DNA of 64,000 bases from Pictodentalium vernedei (Eukaryota; Mollusca; Scaphopoda; Dentaliida; Dentaliidae). Made by a program: the position numbers and the translations under genes. Location: positions 167,541,455 through 167,605,454 of the forward strand of contig CM062294.1 in the NCBI GenBank assembly GCA_031216915.1, in the 5' to 3' direction. Under the pieces are notes generated by a model, which saw nothing but the letters and a program-made list of their open reading frames with translations, did no database searches and was not told where the DNA came from. Positions 45,500 through 57,890 of the stretch are shown piece after piece. Numbering within the stretch: the first letter of the stretch is position 1; each line of letters opens with the position of its first letter.

Positions 45500-46155
45500 G
45501 CCCATTTCGCTGGCGAGAGTTGATAAAGCCCAGATAAATATGGATCCGCACAACGCAAATCTATTCTTAAAATCTTCAGTTATATGCGTGCCTACTCAGA
45601 GTCTTGCCATGTCAAAAGAACATCTGCAAACCACATTTAGTAATCAGCGTACATTGTAAGGATTAATTATGGTTATTAATTAGACATGGTTTTCTTTCTC
45701 AGAACTGTCCATTATCGAAATAGGGTGATATATCTTCAAACTCAACTGATATGAAATCGATCTCTGCCGATATGAACCAAACGAAAGTCGTCCTTCTTGA
45801 TGCGTTACTAGACGCAGCCATTTTGTTTACAAAGAAGTCGTTCACCGTTATTCGTCGAAAGTAATCTATCAATAAAAATGGAGTTACCAGGCAAAGAGGA
45901 GAAGTTTTTGCCTGGCGAGGAATCCATAGTGTCTTAAATAGAGATAACGTGGATGAAGAGAAAAAGTGAGAGAATTGTACACAAACTACAACGCAAACCA
46001 TGATCCAGAGTTATAAGATGAACTTCATCGAAGTGAGAGAAGCAGGCCTGGCATTCTTTAGGAGTGCAGGAGTGCTGCACGCCTAGAAAAAATTGAGGAG
46101 GGCAATTTTTGCGCCCTTTGATTTCTGTTTGGGATTGCCTTGAAAATCGATTAAC
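45500..46155. other. Intergenic stretch, nothing identified
   Basis: Two small frames, one minus at 45699-46001, have no domain or splice context. Confidence 0.4.
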
Positions 46156-46159
46156 CTTT

Positions 46160-46226
46160 CGTCCCCGAGTTCCAATGTGTTCTCTGTGTCTACTGGCACA
46201 GAGAACACATTGGAACTCAGGGGACG
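46160..46226. repeat. Stand-alone CGTCCCC hairpin
   Basis: CGTCCCCGAGTTCCAATGTG and its complement, ending CTCAGGGGACG, match the hairpin found inside the three double-foldback units at 30701, 38546 and 61495. Here it is free of their flanks, which shows it can move or persist on its own. Confidence 0.75.
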
Positions 46227-46710
46227 ATTTGTCAATGTCGCGTTGATTCGCAATAATTCATGACCCATTCTGTGTCGCATTTCTATACATTTTGAGTGGA
46301 GAAGACGGTCACATAAGAATTGAATGCAACAATTTGAATAATGAGAAAATGTGTGTGCCAATGTTTCCACTATGTAGCTGAATGTAGTGCAATTTTTCAG
46401 TCACAATATTAATAACTTGAAGTTACTATAACCAAAATAGCATACAAGTTTTTGCATTAAAAATTTCGGGTACAATTGCACTCCCAAGCAATCTGAGGAG
46501 GGCAATTGTTTTGCACTCCTCGATTTTCTAGATTGCCAGGAGTGGTGAAAAGATAATTTAGGTATCCAAGCGTCGAGGCTTCCGACAGGGGAACTAGGAG
46601 AGGATGAAACTTAGAACTTTATGATAAGAATGAGGAACAATAACTCTGTCAGAAAACTGTAACAGATCTGAGAACATTTTGTAATTATTTGATTTGGTTT
46701 AAACAATGAA

Positions 46711-46857
46711 GAGGTTATTACTTGGTTAGTTTCATATCGGTCGAGACGTCAGCCCTTGGTAACTTCTCATCATCCGTCGACCTTCGGTCTCTGACTGATA
46801 TGAAGTAACCTTGGGTTGTCATCTTGGCCAGTATGAAACTAACCAAGTAGTAACCTC
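46711..46857. repeat. 147-bp foldback
   Basis: GAGGTTATTACTTGGTTAGT with TTCATA pairs with the right arm ending GTAACCTC. The centre has CGTCGACCTTCGGTC. Confidence 0.75.
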
Positions 46858-47079
46858 TAATTATCTCAAGATTTCGTTAGTTTAAGGGTATTTTTTTCTT
46901 CATCATTTATAAAGCATATTGGATTGGGCACAAGTTATTCATCTCGCCGAGTATTGCTCCACAGACATATAAACATAACTGTATAACAATGTTGGCATCA
47001 ACGTAGCTGTATGAAAATAAAAAGAAATGATACGTTAGAAAGCTGTTTATACTAAATGTTCTCAAACTGGCTCCATTAA

Positions 47080-47322
47080 CCCTTTACCTAACTTGAAAAG
47101 TAGACGACACTTGCAAACAAAATTCTTGAATAAATATTTTTTTTCATTTTTGTCTCAAAAACATAGGTTATGAACCCTCACTGGAACGAGCTTGACAAGC
47201 TCGTTCCAAAGACGGGTCATTACCTATGTTTTTGAGACAAAAAATGAAAAATATAATGAAAATTAATTGGCTATTTTTTAGAATAGCGCTGGCCGGTTTT
47301 AGCCGTTACTTTGGGTAAAGCG
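47080..47322 (+). mobile_element. piggyBac-type MITE, family A
   Basis: TTAA lies at 47076-47079 and 47323-47326. The left end CCCTTTACCTAACTTGAAAA, a centre with GAGCTTGACAAGCTC and the right end CCGTTACTTTGGGTAAAGCG are recognisable. The right arm of the central palindrome has several mismatches, so it is an older copy. Confidence 0.88.
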
Positions 47323-47329
47323 TTAAACA

Positions 47330-47905
47330 CTTAAAGTCTACAAGAATAAATGTCAGGAGACTAACAACGAGTAACGCTGGTATAAATTTGGTACGAAGTG
47401 AGTTGAGTGACATTGTGATTATATGGATGTGGTGAACGAGAAGTTCGTGTAACTACTTTCTTTCTGTTGTCCAATGAACCTCGGTTATCCGTACAAACAT
47501 CTTCTACAGAACTGACTCGCAGTTTGTGGAAACTATTTAGAAGAGACAACCTACGATCAATACAATGGGAACATGTCAAGCAATAGAGGCGCCGATCTTC
47601 GCAAAAAGGTCCGCCTTTGCCTTCGCGATGGCCTAAACTTGTTTTGAAAATCAACACCGCTGAAGTTGCTTCAGTTGTTACGGATAGGAAAGAAACGTCT
47701 TCTGGAGCAGATCTTGACCCACTCACGATCTAGTAGAAATTGTCTGTCCATTTTTGTGATCACGGTGCTGTACATTTGATAGCGTTGGAAATTCTTTACC
47801 CTTACTCGAAATACATATGGGGTCTTGACACTCAATGAATGCTACACTGCAAAAAATATCGGTTCTCTTTAGAACCCAAACTGGTTCTAATCTTGTCCCT
47901 GAGAT
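47330..47905. other. Intergenic stretch, nothing identified
   Basis: A 121-codon minus frame (47361-47726) shows no domain. Confidence 0.4.
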
Positions 47906-47911
47906 GGAACC

Positions 47912-48289
47912 AGTTCTGTTTGAACAGTATTTATTTCAAATGAAATAAATTTATAAAGATTAACATTAAATATTAACAGAATTAAACATAAATTGAGGGG
48001 GTTTCAGTCGTATGTTTAGAGCTTATACGAGGTTGTCTCAAATCATTATTTATTAAAGGAGATATGAACAGTTGGCATATCGAACCAGTTTTGGTTCTCT
48101 TCAGAACCAAAACTGGTTCGATATGCCAACTGTTCATATCTCCTTTGGTTCAAAATGTTTGGCGACTGCGTTGAATAAGCTCCAAGTTTACTGCTGAATC
48201 TACTTCAGTTCGTGTAATATTCTGTTAAAATTGAATGCTAATCTTGGTAAATTTATTTGATTTGAAATAAATACTGTTTAAACAGAACT
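47912..48289. mobile_element. 378-bp MITE with long terminal inverted repeats and inner foldback
   Basis: AGTTCTGTTTGAACAGTATT and TATTTCAAATGAAATAAATT at the left pair with the right end (AATTTATTTGATTTGAAATA, then CAGAACT). A perfect inner foldback of 92 bp lies at 48055-48146 (AAAGGAGATATGAACAGTTG and its complement, centre GGTTCTCTTCAGAACC). Upstream 47866-47915 repeats the GGTTCTNTTNAGAACC theme. Confidence 0.75.
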
Positions 48290-48294
48290 TAGAG

Positions 48295-48740
48295 ATGTGC
48301 GGTATACCGCAAATACCGTTCGGTATCGACATCGAATCAATAGCGATATACCATACCGATGGAATCGCAAACTACTGAAATATCGATATTGAAAAATATT
48401 CCCGACATTTTGTTAAAAAATAAAAGGACAAACAACAAAACAATACGCAAAATTCAGGATAAGAAGAGTCCGTGGACTATGTAGTTCGGAAGGGAGAAAC
48501 CACCGATCACCAGGGGTATTTTCTTTCAGCATTTTTGTTTCATCAAGTGACAGATGGTTATCGCCTGTGTTACTACAAACAGTCTGACAGTTTGGCGACT
48601 TTGTCTGCCGTAAAATGGGGATCTGCAGCTGGTCTGCAGCTGGGCAGTGTACATAAAAAAGTCGATATTGTTATTGTTACGAGTAAATGTAAGTTATTGA
48701 CGCCGAATACCGTACCGATACCGAGGTGAATCATTTAGAA
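48295..48740. repeat. Possible hAT-like remnant with CGGTAT ends
   Basis: AGAGATGTGCGGTATACCG at 48290 and ACCGTACCGATACCGAGGTG at 48710 are loosely inverted. The interior has a short frame (48472-48729) without a recognised domain. AGAGATGTGC-type ends are common in hAT MITEs, but I could not confirm an 8-bp target duplication. Confidence 0.35.
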
Positions 48741-48952
48741 TTCTCATACCCCAACCGAACCTGAAATGCCCCCCTCCCCCCCCCCCCCCCCCCCAAGTTC
48801 TGGCCATTCTGGTTTCACCTTTGACTGTATGATGTCCATGCAACAGGATTTCTGGAACATTACCGAAAACCGTCGCAACTCAATCTGTCCACTCAAGATG
48901 GCATCAAATGAATCAGCGCGGTAATTCCACGCATTAGTGACGTATAATGAGG

Positions 48953-49165
48953 CAGACCTGGAAATAATCAGCGAGGGACCGTTTACGTATTGGGGCGTAA
49001 CTTGTAAAATACTCGAACGAACTTTGAACACGACACTCTTAAATTACTAATCTCGCATGCTTTACCAGAAAAAGGCTTGGCAATCTTTGTGAACTATCTC
49101 AACTCAAAGGTTGCGTATTGCATCCACATTTGAATAGAAACGGATGCTGTTTTCTGAAAATACTT
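48953..49165 (+). repeat. Old dispersed repeat, copy 2 (partial)
   Basis: ACCTGGAAATAATC, TGTAAAATACTCGAACGAAC and ATCTCAACTCAAAGGTTGCG match the copy at 53950-54585. The 3' part is lost. Confidence 0.6.
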
Positions 49166-49169
49166 GACA

Positions 49170-50630
49170 TATCCCAGAATTCCATTTCGGGAGTACTCAG
49201 GTTTCAACAAGTCTTACGGTCACGTTAATAGAAGCACTGCATCGCAATGTTTTTCTTTGCGGATATGTAAGGATTAGTAACGCTACAGCCACTATATCAT
49301 AAAACAATAACATGGATACACAACCGAAGCAGAGCAGAGGAAGGAAGGAATCCGAACTTGTAAAACATTAGTGTGTATTTGGGTAATTAGATAAACTCCT
49401 CTTGAACCAAACACATCCTCAAAACATACCCTGTCCTATTAGAGTGTTTTGCGTCACATTGCAGCAACGTGCTACCATAGAAACCAAGATGGCTGCCTCC
49501 ATTTTACAAAATGGACGAGGGAAACACTAAAAGCACGCGCTGTGCATGTTTATTGACAACACGTATCACAATGGTAAAGATCTCCCAACATGGTCGCTTA
49601 TGCGGGTTACCTTGACAACACAATAGAGCGCACTGAGTCGTGTGACCTGACGTCTCTTCGGAGGTGCCCCAGCGGGGTCCCCCCAAAAAGACCTGAAACG
49701 CGCGAGATTAGCAAGAGTCTGACAGCCGCTCGCTGCTGCTCGGTTGTTCTCTCCGGGTACTACGGCTATCTCCGCAAGTACAAAGAACACAATGAACAAA
49801 CTATAAACGGACAAAATATTTCTACTTTCACTCACAAGACACTTCATCATATTTGGAATACTGGAATTGTGGAAATGATGCACATTGATCCCATAGACAA
49901 TATAAAGAGCCATCATTCTCGGTTACCGCCAGCCACTGCTTGTCAAAAGAACAGGATGCCCACTCGTGACTGATATAAAATCGGCGGCATGCAACTCTGA
50001 AAAACATAACAAGACAAACATTTCAGTTGGAGGACGATCGACATAACTGCGTAGATTTCTAAACATTGTATTGCGGTTGTGTAAAGTTAAACACTTTTGA
50101 AGTAGGTTAGTGAATGGCGCCTTCCCAAATCATTTTGCAAAAAGAAGCTCCCTTTGGATAAGAATATTCTAAAGACGAGGAATAAATTCCTTTTCGCCAG
50201 GAGCAGATCAACTACCTGTGGCAATGGTTTGACTATTAACCCCATAAACAGTGATGACAAAATACAGAACTATCAAGTTTCATTTTTCTCCCATAATGCA
50301 TTTTGGAACATAACCAATTCACTCTTGTTTGACAGAGCTGTCAAACAAGATTGAATTGGTTACATTCTCAATCGCATTATGGAGAATATTTTCAGGATGA
50401 AATTTAAATATCATGACATCCTTTTGCAGAGGTTTAACCTCTGAACTACGGTATTATTGTTACGAGGACGGATACTTTGACTTTCCTGTTGGATTTTCTA
50501 CAACTGCGGATTATTCATGAATGTTTTCGAACGCTTGCTAAAAGCGGAATACTAACAATAACGAACTGACCCTGTTTTTCTCCCATAACATTGTCGTTCC
50601 CTAATAGACTTTTGGGTAAGCAGTATGATG
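49170..50630. other. Mostly unassigned stretch with a SINE tail and a foldback
   Basis: Bases 49718-49780 match the 3' body of the shared-body SINE (GCTCGGTTGTTCTCTCCGGG, TACTACGGCTATCTCC). A foldback spans about 50285-50388 (CCATAATGC, AACCAATTCA, TTGTTTGACAG and complements). No gene is supported. Confidence 0.5.
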
Positions 50631-50639
50631 GCATCTTAA

Positions 50640-50904
50640 CCCTTTACCCAACTCGGACGATATCAAAATTTATTATTTTAAATATCATTTTTTAAATTTT
50701 TTCCAAAAAATGTCAACAAAACCATATCATGTGACCCCTCTTTGGAACGAGCTCGACGAGCTCGTTCCAAACAGGGGTCACATGATATGGTTTTGTTGAC
50801 ATTTTGTTGAAAAATTTGTTGAAATTTGTCGAAAAATAATATTTTTTCAGCTGCTGAATTTGCATATTACGCAGGCGGATGCGGGCGATTCGTTGGGCAA
50901 AGGG
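50640..50904 (+). mobile_element. piggyBac-type MITE, family B
   Basis: TTAA lies at 50636-50639 and 50905-50908. The left end is CCCTTTACCCAACTCGGACG. The central palindrome has the CGACG loop. The right block GCTGAATTTGCATATTACGC is followed by GGCAAAGGG. It is slightly longer than its relatives because of a TTGTTGAAATTTG repeat on the right side. Confidence 0.9.
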
Positions 50905-50909
50905 TTAAG

Positions 50910-51690
50910 AAAAACATATTATAGGCTGCTGTGATGATTAATCAAAGGTGGAGCATTTTCTTAGTTACCTTGCGCTGGCAGTATATGTTACTGAGAATTC
51001 CCCCGATTGGATCTCTTGGAAAGAACTTGAACCCCAAGGCCACCCACCGACTGCCTGAAGAGCAATATACAGTAGTTCACATTGTACGTCAGCATGGCTG
51101 CTGGTTCGAAGACGCGTGGTTGCAGATGCAATGGTTTTACTCGTGTTGTATTGGCTCCATTATTTAATAAACGTTTGTCACTTGAACTGGATTGTAACGT
51201 ATCCCTGCCAGTGTGTTGAATGGTATACTTAGTTATCATGTTTTTCCTCGTGTATTGTATCCAAAAGGCAATTCGAAATTCCAAAACTATTCTAAACAAA
51301 TTCTTTTCTAATTTGCGCAAGTACTACAGTCATCTATAATTTAATTTTCTTTAATGATATCCGAATAGACATTTGATTGGTCGATGTGATTTTTTCATAA
51401 TTCGATGAATGATTTTCCTACGGTATGAATTTTTCGCTTTGTCCAACCCATTTGCCAAAACATTATGTGTTTGTCCAGCGGTTCAATCAAACTGTAATTG
51501 TCAGATTAGCTGTAATGGGCGTGTCCAACGGCTGGAATTCCCAAATTTCGTTCATCAGGCTCCACCATAGACGGCTCGATGATTCTCTGTTTAAGACCTA
51601 ATGCTCCAACTATGGGACGACTCTTTTTGAGACATTTGATAATTCTAAACTACAAAAGAGACTGAGTCCGTAATGTGTTCACCACCGGTA
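50910..51690. other. Intergenic stretch, nothing identified
   Basis: A 110-codon minus frame and an overlapping plus frame cancel each other as evidence. No domain and no repeat ends. Confidence 0.4.
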
Positions 51691-51697
51691 GCGTTAA

Positions 51698-51939
51698 CCC
51701 TTTACCCAACGCAGACGTTATCAAAATTAATTATTTTAAAAATAATTTTTTTAAAATTTTTCAAAAAATTTCAACAAAACCATATCATGTGACCCCTAGT
51801 TGGAACGAGCTCAACGAGCTCGTTCCAACGAGGGGTCACATGATATGGTTTTATTGAATTTCTTTGAAAAATAATATTTTTTCAACTGCTGAATTTGTAT
51901 ATTACGCGGTAAGATGCGGGCGATTCGTTAGGTAAAGGG
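51698..51939 (+). mobile_element. piggyBac-type MITE, family B
   Basis: TTAA lies at 51694-51697 and 51940-51943. The left end is CCCTTTACCCAACGCAGACG, the loop is AAC (GAGCTCAACGAGCTC), and the right end is CGATTCGTTAGGTAAAGGG. Confidence 0.9.
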
Positions 51940-51951
51940 TTAACTGGTAGT

Positions 51952-52153
51952 ACAGTACAATCGCCGTGAATTGGTCATAGTCCACGCGATGGCAGTGATG
52001 ACCACGCATGCGTTTACTATGTAATACAAAATTGTAATTAATGAAGCACCGGGTGGTACATTAATTAAATTTTTGATGATTATTCCTATAATTAGTGCTT
52101 ATTAACGAATATTGCCCAGTCGTGGAAAAAGACCAGTCCACAACGGCTGACTG
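51952..52153. mobile_element. MITE with ACAGTAC... ends (short copy, 202 bp)
   Basis: ACAGTACAATCGCCGTG at the left is a diverged inverted copy of CACAACGGCTGACTG at the right. The centre TTAATGAAGCACCGGGTGG is shared with 1848-2317. It lies 8 bp after the TTAA of a family B MITE. Confidence 0.7.
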
Positions 52154-52159
52154 CATCTT

Positions 52160-53465
52160 ATCTCATGTCATCTTATTCCTGTTGAGCTGACCAATAGTTA
52201 TTCTGGCTGATACTATACCAAAATAATTTATCTATTTGTAATCAATACATATACATAGGAACGGATTTTTAATTTAATTTTATTTTTATTTTAAAAATAT
52301 GTTATCCTATTGATATTTGATAGCGTATCTGTTTCTTCTTTTGTAACAATTACCAGCTATTTTGTTTTTCTGATGCATTTGATTTTATTTCCAAATGAAA
52401 CAAAATACTGCATTTTGATTGGCTGAGAGGTACGATGTAACTTGCAAGCCACAGTGGCTTTTTTACACCGTGGTTAACCACGGTGTAAAAACAGGAATAT
52501 ACAATAGCAGGCTATATGGCTAAAAAACAGTACCCATTTTTTAATTGTTAATTCATACCTTCTGCTCGGTTATGTTAGAACAAAAATAAAAATACAGGAA
52601 ATTTAATATTTATGTGCGATAAAATATTACAGATATGGATGCCACTGGAACTGGCTCATTGGGCCAGTTCCAATGACATCCATATTTGTCTGGTTTTATT
52701 AAAAAACTTACAAAGTACAAATTTTCAGTCAGTTTTTGCCCACATTGTAGGCTAAAGTATCAAGTACACCAAAATTCTTGGAAATAAATCCGTTATCCTT
52801 GTGTTTTCTAGTGTGTATGGGAATTTACACCGGTTTCGGAATTTATACACCCTTCGACTTCGCCTCAGGGTGTATGAGTTCCCAAACCGGTGTAAATTCC
52901 CATAAATCCTGGAAAACACAAGGATAACTAATTATATTTCAATTTTCTTTAGTAATATCAGAATTTATCTTTCAATAAGGATGTATTGTGTCCGTAATTA
53001 CCTGAATACGGCGTGTATCAGAAGCCCCCTGATACAAAACCTGTGTCGTGCAGCTGCATAATACTACCGCGTGCTTAGTTACGCTTCGTATACATGACTA
53101 TTTACAAAACCTTACATGTTTTCGAAACGCGTTTGCGAGGGACTGTGTGTGTGTTTTCATCAACGAAGGCCTAAGCGGAAACTCCACGAAAAGTGGGTAA
53201 ACAAACAGCACATAACAGAATTTGATTGGTGGCCTGGGAGCTTGTGCAACTATATTCATTTTATGATGAAAAAAACTGTTGATAAACTGGTTATTCCTTA
53301 AACGTGAACTGTCGGGATTGTTCGCATCGTTTGTATCAACCAATTTATCACAAGAGTACATTTTTGAGGTGATAGTAATTTTTCGTTCCGCTGTGCTCCA
53401 GATTCACGCTTTGCGACTGCTCACCCTGTCAGTAATTTCGCGCCTTATTTATTTCGACATATGTC
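52160..53465. other. Intergenic stretch with three foldbacks
   Basis: Foldbacks lie at 52460-52491 (TTTTACACCGTGG, perfect), 52633-52685 (ATATGGATG, CTGGAACTGG) and 52792-52927 (GTTATCCTTGTGTTTTC with inner AATTTACACCGGTTT). Frames at 53098-53491 show no domain. Confidence 0.6.
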
Positions 53466-53474
53466 TGTACTTAA

Positions 53475-53708
53475 CCCTTTACCTAACATGAAAAGCAGAC
53501 GACACTTGCAAAAAAAATTCTTGAATAACTAATTTTTTTCATTTTTTGTCTCAAAAACATAGGTTATGACCCCTCGTTGGAACGAGCTCGTTCCAACGAG
53601 GGGTCATAACCTATGTTTTTGAGACAAAAAATGAAAATATAATGAAAATTTATTGGCGATTTTTGAGAATAGCGCTGGCCGGTTTTGGCCGTTACGTTGG
53701 TTAAAGGG
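53475..53708 (+). mobile_element. piggyBac-type MITE, family A
   Basis: TTAA lies at 53471-53474 and 53709-53712. It has the typical left and right ends. The central palindrome is loopless (GGAACGAGCTCGTTCC), as in the family B copy at 62949. Confidence 0.92.
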
Positions 53709-53949
53709 TTAATAGTAGTAAATGAAATAATAACCAAATTTCATATCTTCTTTTGGCTTTTTCACGCCACAGTTGGACTTACTGAGACGGTTTATGCGAT
53801 TAAAATGAGTGTCAATTTGTCAGTTGTGTCGCTTGCAGTATCACAAAAAAAATACGGTAGATTGGCAGGAATGTGTATATCACTTCAGTGTTCCTAACTA
53901 GGACTCAACGGTCGTTACCTCTTCCTCCCGTCCCGTTTAGATTCCACTA

Positions 53950-54585
53950 GTCTGGAAATAACCCGCGAACTACCTTTAACCCTTTACCCAACGTAACGGC
54001 CAAAACCGGCCAGCGCTATTCTCAAAAATCGGCTATTAATTTTAATTATTTTTTCATTTTTTGTCTCAAAAACATAGGTTATGACCCCTCATTGGAACGA
54101 GCTCGTCGAGCTCGTTCCAATGAGGGGTCATAACCTATGTTTGTGAGACAAAAAATGAAAAAAAATAGTTATTCAAGAATTTTTTTTGCAAGTGTCGTCT
54201 GCTTTTCATGTTAGGTAAAGGGTTAAAGTTACGTGTGTGTTACGTCAATTGTAAAATACTCGAACGAACTACAGGTTAAGTCAAAACAGTACAACTTCCT
54301 TAGATTACAAATCTTGCTTATTTCACCAGAAAGACTTGATAGTCTTTCGGACCTATCTCAACCCAAAGGTTGCGTATGGCATACATAAATAAAAACAATG
54401 GCACGTTTTTTCCCATTTTGAAAGAATTTCCACCAAAATAAGTAGCAAAATCTAACAAGATCGCGCGTGATGTGTTCGTATTTATAAAGGCGGAAATCCC
54501 TTTAAGACGTAAAAAACATGACTTGGGTAGTAAAAACAGAGAAGGCGGAGAAGCACCAAACACCCTTTTCCTATGAGTTACCACC
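53950..54585 (+). repeat. Old dispersed repeat, copy 3, split by a MITE
   Basis: TCTGGAAATAACCCGCGAAC precedes the MITE at 53980-54222. ACTCGAACGAACTACAGG, ATCTCAACCCAAAGGTTGCG and AAGACGTAAAAAACATGAC follow it. Copies at 31690 and 48953 lack the MITE. Confidence 0.65.
53980..54222 (-). mobile_element. piggyBac-type MITE, family A, reverse orientation
   Basis: TTAA lies at 53976-53979 and 54223-54226. The right-type end comes first (CCCAACGTAACGGCCAAAAC). The centre has the CGTCG loop. The last block is GCAAGTGTCGTCTGCTTTTC. Insertion into the old repeat is visible from the copies that lack it. Confidence 0.9.
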
Positions 54586-54589
54586 TTGC

Positions 54590-55195
54590 TCTATAGCGAA
54601 ACCTGCCAGCAGATTACGATACAAGCCTTTATTTCCAGGTCTGCATCTCCCAATGATTGCACTCTTTAGTCGGTCATCACTCACGCGAAAGACATTTACC
54701 GTACGACGATAATTTGATTAACCGACTGAAGATAAGTTAAGAGCGCCACAAAATCACGCATAAATCGTCCTTCTATTGGAATCCACGAAGATTCTAACTG
54801 AATATGGCCCGTGTATTCATCAATATGCTGTTGTAGATGCACTGACCGTTTTTAAAACACAGCGCAAAAATTACACTGTTTGAATGGGGAGCTTGTCGGA
54901 TCTAAAGGAAAGTGAAGAGAGGTGGCATGGCCAAGAAAATGTTTCCCTTGATGCGATTCTCTATAACATTACCTCCCCTTAATTTGGTAAAGCTGTTCAG
55001 TCATTTAACACTGAGAGAGATGGGAACTTCATATAAAAACTATTTTTTTAATATTCGTGTATTTTTATCATCGATGTGCGCATCATTTCACAAACTACAG
55101 TTCTTTTCCTGTGGCGAAGGATAAACAAATAAAAGCTATCTTGTTACACTTTTTTCCCAATCATTTTGAACATTGGACTATTGTCAGTAGAAACC
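54590..55195. other. Intergenic stretch, nothing identified
   Basis: No frame with a domain. It borders the satellite that starts near 55200. Confidence 0.4.
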
Positions 55196-55199
55196 CATT

Positions 55200-57890
55200 T
55201 AAAACTAGACTTTATGATTCTGGAGAATCATGGCTTTTCCCAATGAGATTCCATGGTTTGTCGTGACCCCACAGCGTATGATGAATTGCTTTTGACTGTC
55301 TCACTGAAGGTCCGTCATTGATGCCATGAAAAACGTGAGTACAGAAGTCTCAAATGACTCAGTTTGATAAAAAAAATTGTTTAGGTAAAAACCATCATTA
55401 ACGGTGGAGAGGGTTAATATCAATATCGTCGTCCAACAAGTTAATGACCGACAAAAGGAGTTATGTTTGTTTGACCCATACCCACTGAGTGCTGTATCTA
55501 TTTGAAAATGGTCCGTTTTATCTCAAATGTATCCAATATATTGATGTCTGGCAGCTTGTTAAGGGTTAACAAGTGCTAACAGGAATATTTATTCATGCAA
55601 CTTGTAATTTCACACCAAAAACTGTGAATGGCCATTTTTACTTAAAAATCTACGAGATGTTTTCAGAGAAATCCAGGGAGAACAGGAATTTTAAGCTGTT
55701 GATGGGTATAATTGTTTATCCAGCCCAAAACGGGTTAAGGGTTGTTTTTTTTAATACGCTTATTACTTATAAAAATAATTCTCAGTGAATTCTACTTCCA
55801 CTTATGTTGAGTTCTCCTCTTAACTTTGGGTGCTGGGGGTATGCAAACACAGCCCACTTTTTCAACATTTTGATGTTTGAGAACCAGCATAGGGTTAACA
55901 AATGCTTACTGGAATATTTTGTGCATGCAACTTGTAAGTCACACTAAGATCTGAGAATGGCCAATTTTTCTTGAAAATCTACGTGATGTTTTTAGAGAAA
56001 TCCTCGGATAACATGAATTTTTAACCTTTTGAGGGGCATCACCCTGTAACCAGCTCTAAATGGGTTAATGCTTGGTTTTATGAATACCTTCATTACTTAC
56101 AAAAATGATCCTCGGTGAATCCCACTTCCAATGAAGGTGGCTATGTTCATCTCGCAGGTACACATTGGGTGTAATGGGTGGCCAAGTACAGCCCATTTTC
56201 TCAAAATTTGGTGACCAAGTACAGCCCATTTTCTGAAAATTTTCTGTCTCTGGAGGGTTAACAAACGCTTACCGGAATCTTTTGTTTATGCAACTTGTAA
56301 TGTCACTCCAAGACCTGCAAATGGTCAATTTCTCTTGAATACTTACTAGATTGTTTTGAGAAATCCACAGAAAATGGGAATTTTAAGCTTTTAAGGGGTA
56401 CATCTCCTTAACCGGGCGAAAATGGGTTAAGACCTCAATTTTTGAATACCCTTACAACTTACTAAAAATTTTCCCTATCAGTTTTGCGTCCAGTAAAAGA
56501 AGTTATGTTTCTCTGCAGCATTCCCATTTGATGTTGTTGGTGTCCAAAAACAGACTATTTTTTTCGACATTTTGACATTTAGCAGCCCATGGAGGGTTAA
56601 CAAATGCTTATCTGAATATTTTATCCATGCAGTTGGTAATGTGACTCTAAGACCTATCAACGGCCATTTTCTCTTGAAACCCTACGAGACACTTGTAACG
56701 AAATTCAGGGAAAACATGACTTTTTAAGCTTGTGATGGGTATTTCTATTAGCCATCCTAAAAGGGGTTAATGCTTGGTTTCTTGAATACCCTTATTACTA
56801 ACAAATTTGGTCCTCGGTGAATTCCACTTCCAACAAAGTAGATTACGTTTATCTCTCGGGTATGCATTGGGTGCTGAAAACAGCCTATTTCAACAAAATT
56901 ACGATGCTTAGCAGCCTGCAGAGGATCACCGGAATATTTTGTCCATGCAGCTTGTAATGTCACACAAAGACCTGCGCATAGTCAATTTTTCCTGAAAACC
57001 TACAAGTTGCTTTTGGAGAAATCCACAGAAAATGGGAATTTTAAGCTTTTAAGGGGTATCTCTCTTTAACCAGTCCAAAATGGGTTAAGACTTCGACTTT
57101 TGAATACCCTTATCACTATCAAAAATGTTTCCCCATCAATTTTGCGTCCGAGAAAAGAAGGAAATTTTCTCGGTGGTACACCAAGTGGGTGCTGTTGGCG
57201 TTCAAAATCAGCCCATTTTATCACAATTTTGACTTTTAGCAGCCCGTGGATGGTTAACAAATGCTCACCGCAGTATTTTGTCCATGCAACTTCTATTGTC
57301 ACACCAAGTCCTGGGAGTGACAAATTTTTCTTGAAAATCTACAAAACTAGATTAGAGAAATCCACGAAAAACATGATTTTTTTAGCTTTATGGGGGTATT
57401 GCTGTTTAACCAGCCCAAAACGGGTTAACGCTTGGTTTTTTGAACACCCTTATTACTTACAAAAATGATCCTCGGTGAATTCCACTTCCTATAAAGGAAG
57501 TTATGTTTACCTCTCGGGTATCGTTTGGTTGCTGTAGGGGTCTGAAACCGGCCCATTTCATCACAATTTCGATGTTTGGCAGCCTGTGGAGGGTTACCAT
57601 ATGCATCGCCTAATATGTGGTGTGTATCAAAGGTTGTGTCATGGGCAGGTCTAGCAATGATGAATGTTTAAAAAAATCTACAAGACGTGTTTCGAGAAAG
57701 TGCCGATAAACCCCAATTTTGGCAGTTTTTTGCCAATTCTGGCGAAATAAGGATTAAATCGAAAATTCCGCTTCGGTACATTTTTAGATTTTTTGCCCCT
57801 CTATGTGTCTGCCAAATTGTGTGAAAATCGGTTCGAAAATGGCTTCTGAATCGTACGGACAAAAATGTGTGGAAAAAAAAAAATCCCCAA
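55200..57890 (+). repeat. Higher-order satellite, block 1 (2.68 kb)
   Basis: Subunits of about 335 bp recur, each with TTGAATACCCTTATTACTTA, TCGGTGAATTCCACTTCCA, GGAGGGTTAACAAATGCTTA, GCAACTTGTAATGTCAC, a GAGAAATCCA block and CCAGCCCAAAATGGGTTAA. The GGGTTAACAA word is at about 55560, 55891, 56255, 56591, 57248 and in altered form at 56935 and 57590. The block begins with ACTAGACTTTATGATTCTGG and ends with a distinct subunit containing ATATGCATCGCC and ATCGGTTCGAAAATGGC. Short frames inside are not genes. Confidence 0.9.

Noticed and set aside
48295-48740. Confident hAT element
   Set aside because: The ends are only loosely inverted, there is no transposase and no proven 8-bp target duplication, so it is kept as a low-confidence repeat.
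49455-49515. Host core promoter with an AAGATGGC motif
   Set aside because: AAGATGG-type words also occur at several other places (21070, 42727), no first exon or coding sequence follows, and the signal is too short.
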